The notes under the pieces: model-generated
What the model saw: only the letters and a program-made list of their open reading frames with translations
Database searches by the model: none
What the model was told of the DNA's origin: nothing
Made by a program: the position numbers and the translations under genes
Shown here: piece by piece, positions 54,599 through 63,522 of the stretch
Layout of the letters: every line of letters begins with the position of its first letter
Numbering within the stretch: the first letter of the stretch is position 1
Assembly: GCF_017220215.1 (NCBI RefSeq)
Contig: NZ_CP071130.1
Coordinates: 744,001-808,000 of the forward strand
Length of the DNA: 64,000 bases
Direction of reading: 5' to 3'
Source: Caballeronia sp. M1242
Lineage (GTDB): Bacteria; Pseudomonadota; Gammaproteobacteria; Burkholderiales; Burkholderiaceae

Positions 54599-54848
54599 CG
54601 AGGGAGTCCTTCGGTCCAGTCGAGTGGGTCGGATGCCGCAACTGCGTTCGCGACGTTCGCGGCAGTATCGCATTGAGCGAATGATGAACCCGCCAAAAGT
54701 TAGCGGTTCAGTCGGCGGTGTTGCGGAGGCACGGGTGGCGCTTGCGTCGGATGAACCGGCGGCTCAAGCTCAACTGTCGGCCTGCCAAAACGTGGCGGCC
54801 TGCCAACGCACCCGCCAGTCGCGTCCGATGAACCGGCATCCCAGTTCA

Positions 54849-55031
54849 ATGCAGAATCACGATCCCGACGCTTTTCCAGACGACCCACGCCCCACGGCGC
54901 CCGAGCGCCCCGCACCGGGCGATTGCTGTCAGAGTGGCTGCAATCCCTGCGTATTCGACATCTATCAGGCGGCGCTCGAACGCTATCAGGCGCAATTGCG
55001 GGACTGGGAGGCGCGGCACGCGCGGCCGTAG
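54849..55031 (+). CDS. oxidoreductase-like domain (PF09791-type) small Cys-rich protein
   Basis: 60 residues. A proline-rich start (ERPAPG) is followed by DCCQSGCNPCVFDIYQAAL and RYQAQLRDWE, the CCxSGCxxCVxDxY pattern of the oxidoreductase-like domain. Four Cys could form disulfides or bind metal; the family has no firm function. The ATG at 54849 is used; an upstream ATG at 54828 adds seven residues. Confidence 0.75.
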   Translation: MQNHDPDAFPDDPRPTAPERPAPGDCCQSGCNPCVFDIYQAALERYQAQLRDWEARHARP

Positions 55032-55128
55032 CCGGCGGTTCGTGCGCAGCGCCGCGCCGGGCGCTATGCTTGTCGCCCATTACTACCCGGACCGCAACGG
55101 TCCGCATCACGTCAAGGAGCGCAAGACC

Positions 55129-55638
55129 ATGTCCCTCTCGATGTATCGCGCGTCGATTCCGGTGTTTATCCGCGGGCTGGAAGTCTGCTCGTCGCTATTG
55201 GAGAAAGGCGCCGCCTTCGCCGACGGAAAAGGCCTCGCCCACGCCGATGTCATCGCCGCGCGGCTCGCGCCCGACATGCTGCCGCTTTCCGCGCAGATCC
55301 AGCGCGCGAGCGATACCGCGAAGCTCTCGGCGCAGCGTCTTTCCGGCGTCGATGCGCCGAAGTTCGAGGACAACGAGGACAGCTTCGCGGCGTTGCAGGA
55401 ACGCATCGCGAGGACGATCGCTTACTTGAAGAGCATTCAGGAAGCGACGATAGAAGGCAGCGAGACGCGCACCGTCACGCTCAAGTTTCCGGACTTTTCG
55501 CCGTCGTTTTCGGGCGTCGATTATCTATTCGGCTTCGGATTGCCGAACTTCTATTTTCATGTCGCGACGACTCACGACATCTTGCGCCACCTCGGCGCGC
55601 CGATCGGCAAGCGGGATTATTTGGGGCCGCTGAAGTGA
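55129..55638 (+). CDS. DUF1993 family protein
   Basis: 169 residues. MYRASIPVFIRGLEVCSSLLEKG, RLAPDMLPLSAQIQRASDTAK, and LPNFYFHVATTHDILRHLGAPIGKRDYLG are the DUF1993 landmarks of this DinB-like helical fold. AAGGAG sits 9 nt before the ATG at 55129. Function is unknown for the family. Its end overlaps the broken VOC pseudogene on the other strand. Confidence 0.9.
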   Translation: MSLSMYRASIPVFIRGLEVCSSLLEKGAAFADGKGLAHADVIAARLAPDMLPLSAQIQRASDTAKLSAQRLSGVDAPKFEDNEDSFAALQERIARTIAYLKSIQEATIEGSETRTVTLKFPDFSPSFSGVDYLFGFGLPNFYFHVATTHDILRHLGAPIGKRDYLGPLK

Positions 55639-55995
55639 GATCGGCGAGTTCAATCAGGTTGTGCTCGGGATCGCGCACGTGGACCGAGCGCAGCATCTGC
55701 GTCGCGCCCGTGCGCTCGACCGGTCCCTTGATGCCACGTTAATACGCGAAAGCCGCTCGATCACCGGGACCAGCGGCACCGCGGCGATTCAACACAGGTC
55801 GAGCGCGCCCGATACGGGCAAAAGTGCCTTTGCCTCCAATTCGGCGCCGCACACATGCAGATGAATCTTTGATTGCCAAAACGAAAGGCCATGCGACGTG
55901 AGCCGAAGGTTTCGAGTTGCATTTCAACCGTCGACGCAGAAGCGTTTCGTGGCTTCCACGTCGACGCGGTTGAGAACCAAATGGTCGAGGTGATG
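55637..55995 (-). pseudogene. VOC (glyoxalase-like) family pseudogene
   Basis: Pieces of a VOC protein lie in three frames on the minus strand: DHLVLNRVDVEATKRFCVD, then MQLETFG and RRMAFRFGNQ, then IHLHVCGAELEAKALLPVSG, then GPVERTGATQMLRSVHVRDPEHNLIELADL. At least two stops and two frame changes separate them. Intact relatives run about 125 residues, matching the total span. Confidence 0.72.
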
Positions 55996-56003
55996 GTTGA
56001 GAC

Positions 56004-56030
56004 ATGGCCGGCTCCGTCGAAACCGGCCAT
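56004..56030 (-). terminator. hairpin past the acvB stop
   Basis: Perfect 8-bp stem ATGGCCGG/CCGGCCAT with an 11-nt loop, 14 bp beyond the acvB stop. There is no T run, so it is a weak terminator or only an mRNA 3' end stabiliser. Confidence 0.4.
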
Positions 56031-56043
56031 CATCGCCTTTGCT

Positions 56044-57333
56044 TCACGCCGCTTGCTTCGCCGCGATCTGCTTGCGCCAGCCGGCCAGAATACGCCGCGC
56101 GAGCGCGTCGTAGTCGCCGCCGAAGTGATGATCGCCCGGCAGCTTCACCACGTCGATGCCCGTCTTCGTCAGCGCCGGGCACAGCGTGTCGTCTTCCTTT
56201 TCGCCGTAGATGCACTGGACCATCGCGGGCGGCAGTTGCGCGAGTTCCGGCTTCACCTTGAGCGCCTTGTCGCTCGCCTTCATGCCGAGCCAGCCGGTCA
56301 CGCGAATCTGGAAATCGGCCTCAGGCGCGAAGCCCATCAGCGAGATATACGAGACCTGGCGCCGCACGTCGTCGGGCAGACGGTTGTACGCGAACGGCAT
56401 CACGTCCGCGCCGAACGAATAGCCGACGAGCGCCACGTGGCTCGTATGCCAACGCGCGCCGTAGGTGCGCACCACGCGGGCGATATCCGCTGCCGTGCGC
56501 TGCGGCGACTTCTCGCTCCAGAAATAGCGCAGCGAATCGATGCCGATCACCGACACGCCGTCGCGCTGAAGGGCGAGCGCCATCGTCTTGTCGAGGTCGC
56601 GCCAGCCGCCGTCGCCCGAAATGACGATGGCGAGCAAGTCGGTCGGCTGCGACGCGCGAAGTTCGATGAGCGGCAGGTCGGACACGTCGTTCGCAGCAGG
56701 TGCCTCGGGTTTGGTCAGATGCGGCGCGGTCATTGCCACGAGCGCGTCGGCCTTCGTGCGGCCGGGTTGCCACGCGGCGCGCTCCATGAAGCCCGGCAAG
56801 CCTTTCATGTGGATGATGGTCGGGTCAGGCGGACACGGCTTGAAGCGCGCGTCGAGCGTGGCTTCCGGCGCGAGCGACACCGCGCCCGCCACCGTGTTGT
56901 CCGGCGCCTGGCCGAGCGCGTGTTCCGCGACCGTCGCGCCCTGGCCCGCACCGGCGAAAATCGGCGAGAAATAGCGGCTCGTCTGTACCGTGCGTTCGAG
57001 CTGGTGGCTCATGTCCTCCGCATCGCCGACGAGGTTGTGGCACGTCTCCTTCTTCTCGGCGGCAAGGCGCGCGGCGTAGCGCGGCGTATCGACGCCGACG
57101 ACCATCGCGCCCTTGGCCGCGAGCGCATCGGCGGCTTGCTGGTCCGACTCGCTCCAGCCGCTTTTCTCCGACAACAGTACGACGAAGCCCGTCATCGCGC
57201 CAGCCGGTTTCGTCACTGTGACCTGCCCGTAGCGGCCGCCCGAAACGGTGTTCGCGTGCGCCGCGCCGATCAGGGAGACGCCGCAGACGGCGGCCGCCGC
57301 GAGCGCCGCCAGTTTCTTGCCAAACTTGTTCAT
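56044..57333 (-). CDS. acvB: AcvB/VirJ-family periplasmic lysyl-phosphatidylglycerol hydrolase
   Basis: 429 residues with a signal peptide (to about AHANT). The alpha/beta-hydrolase part has the nucleophile elbow GYSFG (Ser306) in ALVGYSFGADVMPF, an SGDGGW loop (239-244), and GDHHFGGDY near the end. The N-terminal half is a second VirJ-like domain of degenerate type. AcvB from Agrobacterium removes lysine from lysyl-phosphatidylglycerol. Its ATG overlaps the mprF stop by 4 bp, as in the lpiA-acvB operon of rhizobia. Confidence 0.9.
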   Translation of the reverse strand: MNKFGKKLAALAAAAVCGVSLIGAAHANTVSGGRYGQVTVTKPAGAMTGFVVLLSEKSGWSESDQQAADALAAKGAMVVGVDTPRYAARLAAEKKETCHNLVGDAEDMSHQLERTVQTSRYFSPIFAGAGQGATVAEHALGQAPDNTVAGAVSLAPEATLDARFKPCPPDPTIIHMKGLPGFMERAAWQPGRTKADALVAMTAPHLTKPEAPAANDVSDLPLIELRASQPTDLLAIVISGDGGWRDLDKTMALALQRDGVSVIGIDSLRYFWSEKSPQRTAADIARVVRTYGARWHTSHVALVGYSFGADVMPFAYNRLPDDVRRQVSYISLMGFAPEADFQIRVTGWLGMKASDKALKVKPELAQLPPAMVQCIYGEKEDDTLCPALTKTGIDVVKLPGDHHFGGDYDALARRILAGWRKQIAAKQAA

Positions 57334-59927
57334 GAACGCCAGCCTCCCGCCAGCAACGAGAGGTCCGCCAAAGTGAAAAACACGCTGACCGAACCGGACG
57401 CCGCGAGATAACGCGGCTCCCAGTGCGGCTGAAACTTGCTTTTGAATCCGCGCAGGCCGCGGAAGTTGTAGAAGCGCCCGCCGAAGCGCCATACGAGCCC
57501 CGCCAGCCGATGCCAGTGCGATGCGAGCGGCGTCGGCTCCATGCCCGACAGCGGCGCGATGCCGAGCGACAGCGATTTGAACCCCGCCTCCTTCAGATGC
57601 AGCGCGAGCTTGGTGAAGAGGTATTCCATCGCATACGACGAGGCTTCCGCCACGTGACGCATCACGCCGACGGTCGCTTCGGTGTTGAGGTCCGTCGTCA
57701 TGAAGGTGACGAACGCCACCGGCACGCCCTGCTGACGCACGAGCAGCACCGACTGCGCGGCGAGATATTCTTCGTTGAACGCCGCCACCGAGAAGCTTTT
57801 CTCACGCGCCGAGCGGCTGTCGAGCCAGTCGTCGGAAATCTCGCGCAGCATCGGCATGCTTTCCGCGATTCGGTCCGGGCCAATCAGTTCCGTATCGAAG
57901 CCGTCGCGTTCGCCGCGTTTCAGCGCATAGCGCAAATGCGCGCGGTGCGAGCCCTTCAAATCGAACTCGGACAGCGCGACGTGCGCTTCCTCGCCGAGCT
58001 TCATCAGCGTGAGACCGGCGTCGAGATAGAGCGGCAGCGCGTCGGCGCGCACCTGATAGAACGCGGCGCGACCGTTGTGCGAATGCGCGAGTTCGACGAA
58101 ACGGCGAATCAGCCCCGCCCACTCGCTGCGCGGGCCGACCGGATCGTGCAGCGCGGCCCACGTGCGGCCGTGCTTCGCGTACATGAGAAACGCCTCGCGC
58201 GACTCGGAGAACAGAAAGCTCTTGTCGCCCATCATCGCGAGGCCGGCGTCGCTGCGCTCCTGTGCGCGGAAAATGCGCGCGGCATCGGCGAGGTCCTGCG
58301 GCGCGGGCATCTCGAAGCGGCCCGCCGCCGGGCGCAGCAATTGCCAGACGGCGAACGCGCACGCGAACACGCCCGCTGCGAGCGTCGCGCGCAGCGCACG
58401 CGGCGCGCGCTCGTCGAACGCGAATTGCCACCACAGGTCCGTGTTGTACGGCACGTCGCGGAAGGCGAAGAACATGATCCATACCGCGACCGCCATCACC
58501 ATGCCGACGGAAACGAGCCACGTCGCCGTGAATCGCTCAGCGAAAAGCGACGCCCGGCGATTGAAGCGCTCGCGCGTCAAGACGAGCAGCGCGATGAGAA
58601 ACGCGAGAACGCCCGCTTCGATGAATGCGAGCCCCTTCGCCAGCGACAGCGCGAAGTTCGCGACCGCGAGAATCAGCGCGACCCACCACGCGGCGTCGAG
58701 CCGGCGCATGAGGCCGCGCGCCACGAAAAGCAGCATGACGCCCATCACGCTGCCGAGCAGTTGCGAGCTTTCCAGCACCCACAGCGGAATCACCGTCTGC
58801 AAGAGCGCGATGCGCATTTTGAATGCGGGCGTCGCGCCGGAGATGACGAGCATCGACCCGGCCGCGAACGCGACGATCGCGAGGAACAACGGCGCGAGCG
58901 ACGACACGCGCCGCGGATGCAGGAACGAAAAGCGGCCTTTGAGCGCGCGGCCTTCGAACGCGGCCATCACGGCCGCCGAGAGAATCAGCGGCAGACCGAA
59001 ATAAATCGCGCGATAAGCGAGGAGCGCGGCGAGCACGTCCGGCGTCGCGACGTTGCGGCCGAGCGCGAACACCATCGCTGCCTCGAACACGCCGACGCCG
59101 CCCGGCGTATGGCCGATCATGCCGAGCAGCATCGCCGTCGAGAACACCGTCATGAATTCGCCGAAGCCGACGTGCGCGCCCGGCAGCATCGCCCAGAGCG
59201 CGAGTCCCGCGCCGAGCACGTCGACGACGGCGAGCGCCGTCTGCGCGATGAAGTCGCGGCGCGTCGGCACCGTGAACGCGAGCCACGTCCAGCGCGAACG
59301 CAGCGTGCGCTGCTCGCTGCCGCAGAAGACGAGCATCGCGACGAACACCGCGAGCAGCGCCGCGCCGAGCACGCGCAGTATCGCGGGCGAAAGATGCAGC
59401 ATGCTCGCCACCGTGCCCGCCGAGCACAGCATGCCGAGCGCCGCCATGAACGCGAGCGAAAGCGCGAGCGTCACGCCCGTGAAGATCGACAGCCGGCCGA
59501 CCTGCGCGGGCGTCACTTCCGCCGCGCCGTAGACGCGGCAGCGCACCGCCCCGCCCGTCAGCGCGCCGAAGCCGGTGACGTTGCCGAGCGCCGAGCCGAC
59601 CGTTGCGCCGACCCACAGCAGCGAACGCGGCACCGCGACGCCGATGTGCCGCAAGCCGACGGCATCGCGGCCGACGAGCGCGGCGAAACTCAGCGCGGTG
59701 GCGAACAGCGCCGCGCCCCACGCTTGCAGCGAGAGCAGCCGCAGCGAGCGCACGACCGACTTGTAATCGACCGTATGCGACAGATGCTGGAACACGACGA
59801 GGAGCAGCGCGCACACGAGAACCGTGAGCGCGGGCGCGGCGAACCGTTGGAGATCGAGACGCGCGAAGCAAGAGCGTCCGAACGTGCGAATGGCGCGAAG
59901 CGAGGTGAACGACTTTCTGCGAGACAT
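57330..59927 (-). CDS. mprF: phosphatidylglycerol lysyltransferase (MprF/LpiA)
   Basis: 865 residues; the ATG at 59925-59927 is taken though a GTG at 59969 is possible. The N-terminal 14-helix flippase domain has GFGALTGGAVRCRVYG and GHTPGGVGVFEAAMVFALG. The C-terminal cytosolic synthase domain (from about residue 545) has GDKSFLFSESREAFLMY, DLKGSHRAHLRYALKRG and TTDLNTEATVGVMRH. MprF adds lysine from Lys-tRNA to phosphatidylglycerol and flips the product, protecting against cationic peptides. Confidence 0.93.
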   Translation of the reverse strand: MSRRKSFTSLRAIRTFGRSCFARLDLQRFAAPALTVLVCALLLVVFQHLSHTVDYKSVVRSLRLLSLQAWGAALFATALSFAALVGRDAVGLRHIGVAVPRSLLWVGATVGSALGNVTGFGALTGGAVRCRVYGAAEVTPAQVGRLSIFTGVTLALSLAFMAALGMLCSAGTVASMLHLSPAILRVLGAALLAVFVAMLVFCGSEQRTLRSRWTWLAFTVPTRRDFIAQTALAVVDVLGAGLALWAMLPGAHVGFGEFMTVFSTAMLLGMIGHTPGGVGVFEAAMVFALGRNVATPDVLAALLAYRAIYFGLPLILSAAVMAAFEGRALKGRFSFLHPRRVSSLAPLFLAIVAFAAGSMLVISGATPAFKMRIALLQTVIPLWVLESSQLLGSVMGVMLLFVARGLMRRLDAAWWVALILAVANFALSLAKGLAFIEAGVLAFLIALLVLTRERFNRRASLFAERFTATWLVSVGMVMAVAVWIMFFAFRDVPYNTDLWWQFAFDERAPRALRATLAAGVFACAFAVWQLLRPAAGRFEMPAPQDLADAARIFRAQERSDAGLAMMGDKSFLFSESREAFLMYAKHGRTWAALHDPVGPRSEWAGLIRRFVELAHSHNGRAAFYQVRADALPLYLDAGLTLMKLGEEAHVALSEFDLKGSHRAHLRYALKRGERDGFDTELIGPDRIAESMPMLREISDDWLDSRSAREKSFSVAAFNEEYLAAQSVLLVRQQGVPVAFVTFMTTDLNTEATVGVMRHVAEASSYAMEYLFTKLALHLKEAGFKSLSLGIAPLSGMEPTPLASHWHRLAGLVWRFGGRFYNFRGLRGFKSKFQPHWEPRYLAASGSVSVFFTLADLSLLAGGWRS

Positions 59928-60223
59928 GCGTTTTCTGAACTTGCTCGCGCCGCGATCCGGCGATGACACTGCCGGCTGCGGCGCAAATCGTTGTTATCGG
60001 GGGCGGCGCATGATGCACAGTGGGCGCGCCGCGTCGGTATTCGCCTGCGGCTCGCCATACAAAACGGTTTGCGCGTAAGAAACGCCTGTATAACGGCTAC
60101 GGTTGACCCAACTTGACCGATATTCGGGAAAGCGTCGGGAGCGAAGGCTGCTTCAATACGAGCGCGCCGCGCATCATCGGCGAGAAGACTAAGCGGATTA
60201 ACACCACCAAAGGCATCGGAAAT

Positions 60224-60574
60224 ATGAGAAAAAGTGTCACAAGCACGTTGGCAGTCTGTTTCGCGCTGGCGGTCACCGGCTGCGTCAGCACCGACGACGC
60301 GCTGCTGAAAACCGTGCCGATCGGCTCGGGCGCGTCGACGCTCGCGACGTTGGATTTCACGAAGTGCGTCAAGGCGCGGTGGACGCCCATCGCGCCGCGC
60401 GTGCGGGAATATGGCCTCGGCCCTGATTCGCTGGCGGTATCGGTTCCAGGACAGGGCGGCTCATCGGCCATTTTGGTGGTCGCGCAGCCGGCGGCGTACG
60501 GCACCGGCTACACGATCTACGGCGACAGCGCGGCCGGCAGCCGCTACGTCACGGCCGCGCACGCCTGCGACTGA
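60224..60574 (+). CDS. small lipoprotein of unknown function
   Basis: 116 residues. MRKSVTSTLAVCFALAVTGC is a signal with lipobox VTGC. The mature part contains KCVKARWTPIAPRVREYG and ILVVAQPAAYGTGYTIYG, with two Cys possibly paired. Divergent from mprF and convergent with the lipoprotein gene at 60589 (14 bp apart). Confidence 0.72.
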   Translation: MRKSVTSTLAVCFALAVTGCVSTDDALLKTVPIGSGASTLATLDFTKCVKARWTPIAPRVREYGLGPDSLAVSVPGQGGSSAILVVAQPAAYGTGYTIYGDSAAGSRYVTAAHACD

Positions 60575-60588
60575 AGCACGCGGCGTAC

Positions 60589-61131
60589 TTACGACGGCTT
60601 GCCGTTGCGCATGTCGACGCCGGCGAGGTGCGTGCCGACGATCCGCCCGATCAGGTATCCGTCCGACGCGCACGCGTTGGTGCGCTCCTTGCCATCCCAC
60701 TGGATCTTGTACTGATCGTCTTGCGAGTGGATCGCGGACGGGTCGAACTTGCCGAGCTTGGTCTTGAGCGGCTTGCCGCCGTTTTCACGCACGGCCTCGC
60801 CGACGAGCCGGTTCCATGTCAGCGCATAGCCGTAGCGCACGCCGTCCGCGAAGGCGGCGTTGTCGCAAACCTGCGCGGGCGGCGTCGTCTTGACGGTCAC
60901 GCGATACCCGTTCGCCCCGCCGATCAGGATGCGCTGTTCCGTCGGCCCCGAAGGCTGCGCGGCGGCCTTCGCCGCTGCGGCTGCGGAGGCCGCCTGCGCG
61001 GCTTGCGCAGCCGATGCAGCCGCGGCCGCGTCGGCGCTCTTCTGCTGATCGGGAAGCGGCGCGCATGCAGCGAGCGCGACCGCCGTTGCCAGCGCGAATG
61101 CCGCGCTGACGCCTTTCGTTCCGTAAGTCAT
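60589..61131 (-). CDS. lipoprotein with alanine-rich linker
   Basis: 180 residues from the ATG at 61129-61131 (an ATG at 61161 is possible). Lipobox ALAAC at residues 19-23. An alanine-rich linker of about 35 residues is followed by a domain with PPAQVCDNAAFADGVRYGYALTWNRLVGE and ACASDGYLIGRIVG. It looks like an outer-membrane-tethered periplasmic protein. Not recognised further. Confidence 0.72.
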   Translation of the reverse strand: MTYGTKGVSAAFALATAVALAACAPLPDQQKSADAAAAASAAQAAQAASAAAAAKAAAQPSGPTEQRILIGGANGYRVTVKTTPPAQVCDNAAFADGVRYGYALTWNRLVGEAVRENGGKPLKTKLGKFDPSAIHSQDDQYKIQWDGKERTNACASDGYLIGRIVGTHLAGVDMRNGKPS

Positions 61132-61267
61132 CGACCTGCTCTTCACCTGCGCGTTTCCCATCTCAAAATAAACCGGGCTCTACCTTACCATTCCGGTGCG
61201 AATCCTCGGAGTTTTGAGAAAAGGGGACGCGGTGCGCGCGCGACGCCGCCGTGCCGCGAAGAACGGC

Positions 61268-61963
61268 TCAGGACGCCGACGACGTGTTGCCCATCGGCAT
61301 TTCGATGCCCCGCCGCGCCATTTCGACGATCAGGAAGGTTCGCCGCGTGACATGAAAGCGCGCGAGCAGGTCGCTCGAATATTCCTTGGCCGTGTTCTCG
61401 CTGATGTTCATCTTGCGCGCGATGGCCTTGTTCGACAGCCCTTGCAGCAGATAGCGCAGCGTTTCGGTCAGGCGCGGCGGAAGATCGAGCGATTCGATGG
61501 TGACGCCCGCATGCGTCGAGACGGGCTTCGGGCTGTGGCCGCCCTTGCCGAGCACGGTGTTCGGCAGATAGACGCGCCCGTTGAGAATGGTCTTCAGGGC
61601 TTCGCGAAACACGCTCGCGCCCTGCTCGCTGCCCTTCGAGATGAAACCGCACGCGCCGTTTCGAATGCACTCCAGCACGGTATCGCGGTCGTCCTGAGCG
61701 GACAGCATGATGGTCTGAACCTCGCGCTCCTCCTCGCGTATCCAGTTGAGCAGGTCCATGCCGGTGGCCTGGCCGCGCAAGTGATAGTCGAGAAACATGA
61801 GATCGTACGAATTCGCCGAGAGCTTCGCTTTCGCCTGCTCGAATCCATCGGCTTCGTCGATCTCGAGCAAGGGCTCGTTCGCGAGGATCAGCGTCTTCAT
61901 CGCGCTGCGCGTGAGCCCTTCGTCCTCTACCAGCAATACTGTTTTGAAATAGCCGTTTTCCAT
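61268..61963 (-). CDS. NarL/FixJ-type response regulator
   Basis: 231 residues. Receiver: acidic pocket E13/D14, phospho-acceptor D59 (FLDYHLRG), S88, K110 (FISKGS). C-terminal LuxR-type helix-turn-helix: LTETLRYLLQGLSNKAIARKMNISENTAKEYSSDLLARF. No histidine kinase is adjacent. Divergent from the degenerate receiver gene at 62142. Confidence 0.92.
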   Translation of the reverse strand: MENGYFKTVLLVEDEGLTRSAMKTLILANEPLLEIDEADGFEQAKAKLSANSYDLMFLDYHLRGQATGMDLLNWIREEEREVQTIMLSAQDDRDTVLECIRNGACGFISKGSEQGASVFREALKTILNGRVYLPNTVLGKGGHSPKPVSTHAGVTIESLDLPPRLTETLRYLLQGLSNKAIARKMNISENTAKEYSSDLLARFHVTRRTFLIVEMARRGIEMPMGNTSSAS

Positions 61964-62141
61964 TGCGAGTCCCCGAGAACGCTTCCGATATTACGCGCGC
62001 CCGTCATGGATCGAACCCCTCCATTCGAAGGGATACGTTCGGCAGTCTCCCAGAATCTTCGCCGTTCCCCGCCGCCGCCGGGTGTCGGGCGGCGCGCGGC
62101 CGGCCGACACTCGACGCATCCGTCACGAAGAGGAGAACGCG

Positions 62142-62594
62142 ATGCCACCCCGCTCATTCGACAACGAAAGCGAATTCGCCCTGTGGCGCATCAAGCGCGC
62201 GCGCCCCGACGACTCCGCGCGGCGCGTGCTGATCGCGCACAAGGACAAGTCCATCGCGGATTCGCTCGCGGTGCAGCTTCGGCTGAAAGGCTTGCAGGTC
62301 ATCCACGCGCAGGATCTGGCGTCGGTGCGCGCGCTGCTGCATAGCTGGCAGCCGCAGGCGCTCGTGCTCGATACGGCTCTGGACAGCGATCCCGGCTATG
62401 TCTTCATTCGCACGCTGCGCATGGACGCCGACGTGACGGGGCGCTTGCTCGTCGCGATGAGCAACGTGTGGCCCGCCGATCCGGTGCAGAAGCTGAAGGA
62501 CGCCGGTTTCGACGCGCATTGCAGGCGTCCGTGCTCGACATGGCGCATCGTCGATCTGGTCGATGCGTTCTTTACCGCGCCGCTCGCGCGGTGA
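62142..62594 (+). CDS. stand-alone degenerate receiver-domain protein
   Basis: 150 residues from the ATG at 62142, AGGAG 6 nt upstream. The fold pattern is of a response-regulator receiver (VLIAHKDKSIADSLAVQLRLKGL, ALVLDTALDSDPGYVFIRTLR, RLLVAMSNVW). The acceptor Asp77 is present, but the first acidic pair is reduced to one Asp35 and the conserved Lys is Arg (128/129). It likely works without phosphorylation, or differently. It carries no output domain. Confidence 0.72.
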   Translation: MPPRSFDNESEFALWRIKRARPDDSARRVLIAHKDKSIADSLAVQLRLKGLQVIHAQDLASVRALLHSWQPQALVLDTALDSDPGYVFIRTLRMDADVTGRLLVAMSNVWPADPVQKLKDAGFDAHCRRPCSTWRIVDLVDAFFTAPLAR

Positions 62595-62607
62595 GCGGCG
62601 GGCCGGT

Positions 62608-63522
62608 TCAGCGCCCCGGTCTCATGGCGAGCGACGCGGACACTTCGCTTCCCGGCGCAATGACGACGACGCCCGTTCCGCCGATACCTTGCGCGTCGAG
62701 ATTGAAGCCGTCGCTCACATGCGAGACCGGCTCGACGCACAGATACCTGCCGCCTGCCGGGCAATGCACGACCGCATGTTCCAGCGCGCCGTCCGCTTCG
62801 AGCGCGAGCGCGCGGCCATCGGCATAGAGAAGCGTCGCGCGGCCGTCCCAGCCGCTCAGATACCGCGTATAGCCGTCCGACTCTTTCACATGACGGCGCG
62901 GCGGATGCTCGTCCGATGGTCCCAGCGCGATCTCGGCTTCGTGACGCCAGAGCGTCGCGGCGTCGAGTTCGGCTTCGAGCGCCGCGAAGTACGGATGAAA
63001 ACCGAAGCCCGTCGGCATCGGATGCGGCGAGCGGTTGACGACGCGCATCGACAACCGTGCGCCGTCGGGGGCCGCTTGAATCGTCTGGATCGCGTCGAAC
63101 GCCCACGGCCAGCCGTGCTCGCCCTCGCGATGCGTGTAACGCAGTTCGATGCGATCCGCTTCGTGACGTTCGACGCGCCATGCCGCGTACTGGCCGAAGC
63201 CATGCAGCGCGTGCGCCATGCCAGGGAACGTCGCCAGTCGGACGCGCTCGCCGCCGGGCGCGGGAAACTGCGCATCGCGCACGCGGTTCGAGAACGGCAC
63301 GAGCGGATAGCTGCCGCCCTTCGGCCACGCGTCACACGGCCAGCTCGACGCAGTGATCGGCACGAGCCAGTCATGCGCGCCGGTTCCGTCGTGCGTCGTG
63401 AAGCGCGTGATGCGCCCGCCAGCGGCCGGCGCGACCTCGATCACATGCGAGCCGTTCGCCATGCGAAGGCGCGGCTCGGCGCGTAATTCGATGACCCCGC
63501 GCATCGGCTGCGAAGACGTCAT
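62608..63522 (-). CDS. aldose 1-epimerase (galactose mutarotase-like)
   Basis: 304 residues. YPLVPFSNRVRDAQF, HALHGFGQYAAWRVER with the substrate His, GFGFHPYF, and LCVEPVSHVSDGFN with the catalytic-type Glu match aldose epimerases. They interconvert alpha and beta anomers of sugars before catabolism. Coupled by ATGA to the ABC permease gene upstream, so it belongs to a sugar-uptake operon that continues beyond the window. Confidence 0.9.
   Translation of the reverse strand: MTSSQPMRGVIELRAEPRLRMANGSHVIEVAPAAGGRITRFTTHDGTGAHDWLVPITASSWPCDAWPKGGSYPLVPFSNRVRDAQFPAPGGERVRLATFPGMAHALHGFGQYAAWRVERHEADRIELRYTHREGEHGWPWAFDAIQTIQAAPDGARLSMRVVNRSPHPMPTGFGFHPYFAALEAELDAATLWRHEAEIALGPSDEHPPRRHVKESDGYTRYLSGWDGRATLLYADGRALALEADGALEHAVVHCPAGGRYLCVEPVSHVSDGFNLDAQGIGGTGVVVIAPGSEVSASLAMRPGR

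Noticed and set aside
57423-59966. 847-codon plus-strand frame opposite mprF
   Set aside because: Highly charged Arg/Glu/His repeats produced by the antisense of a hydrophobic membrane protein.
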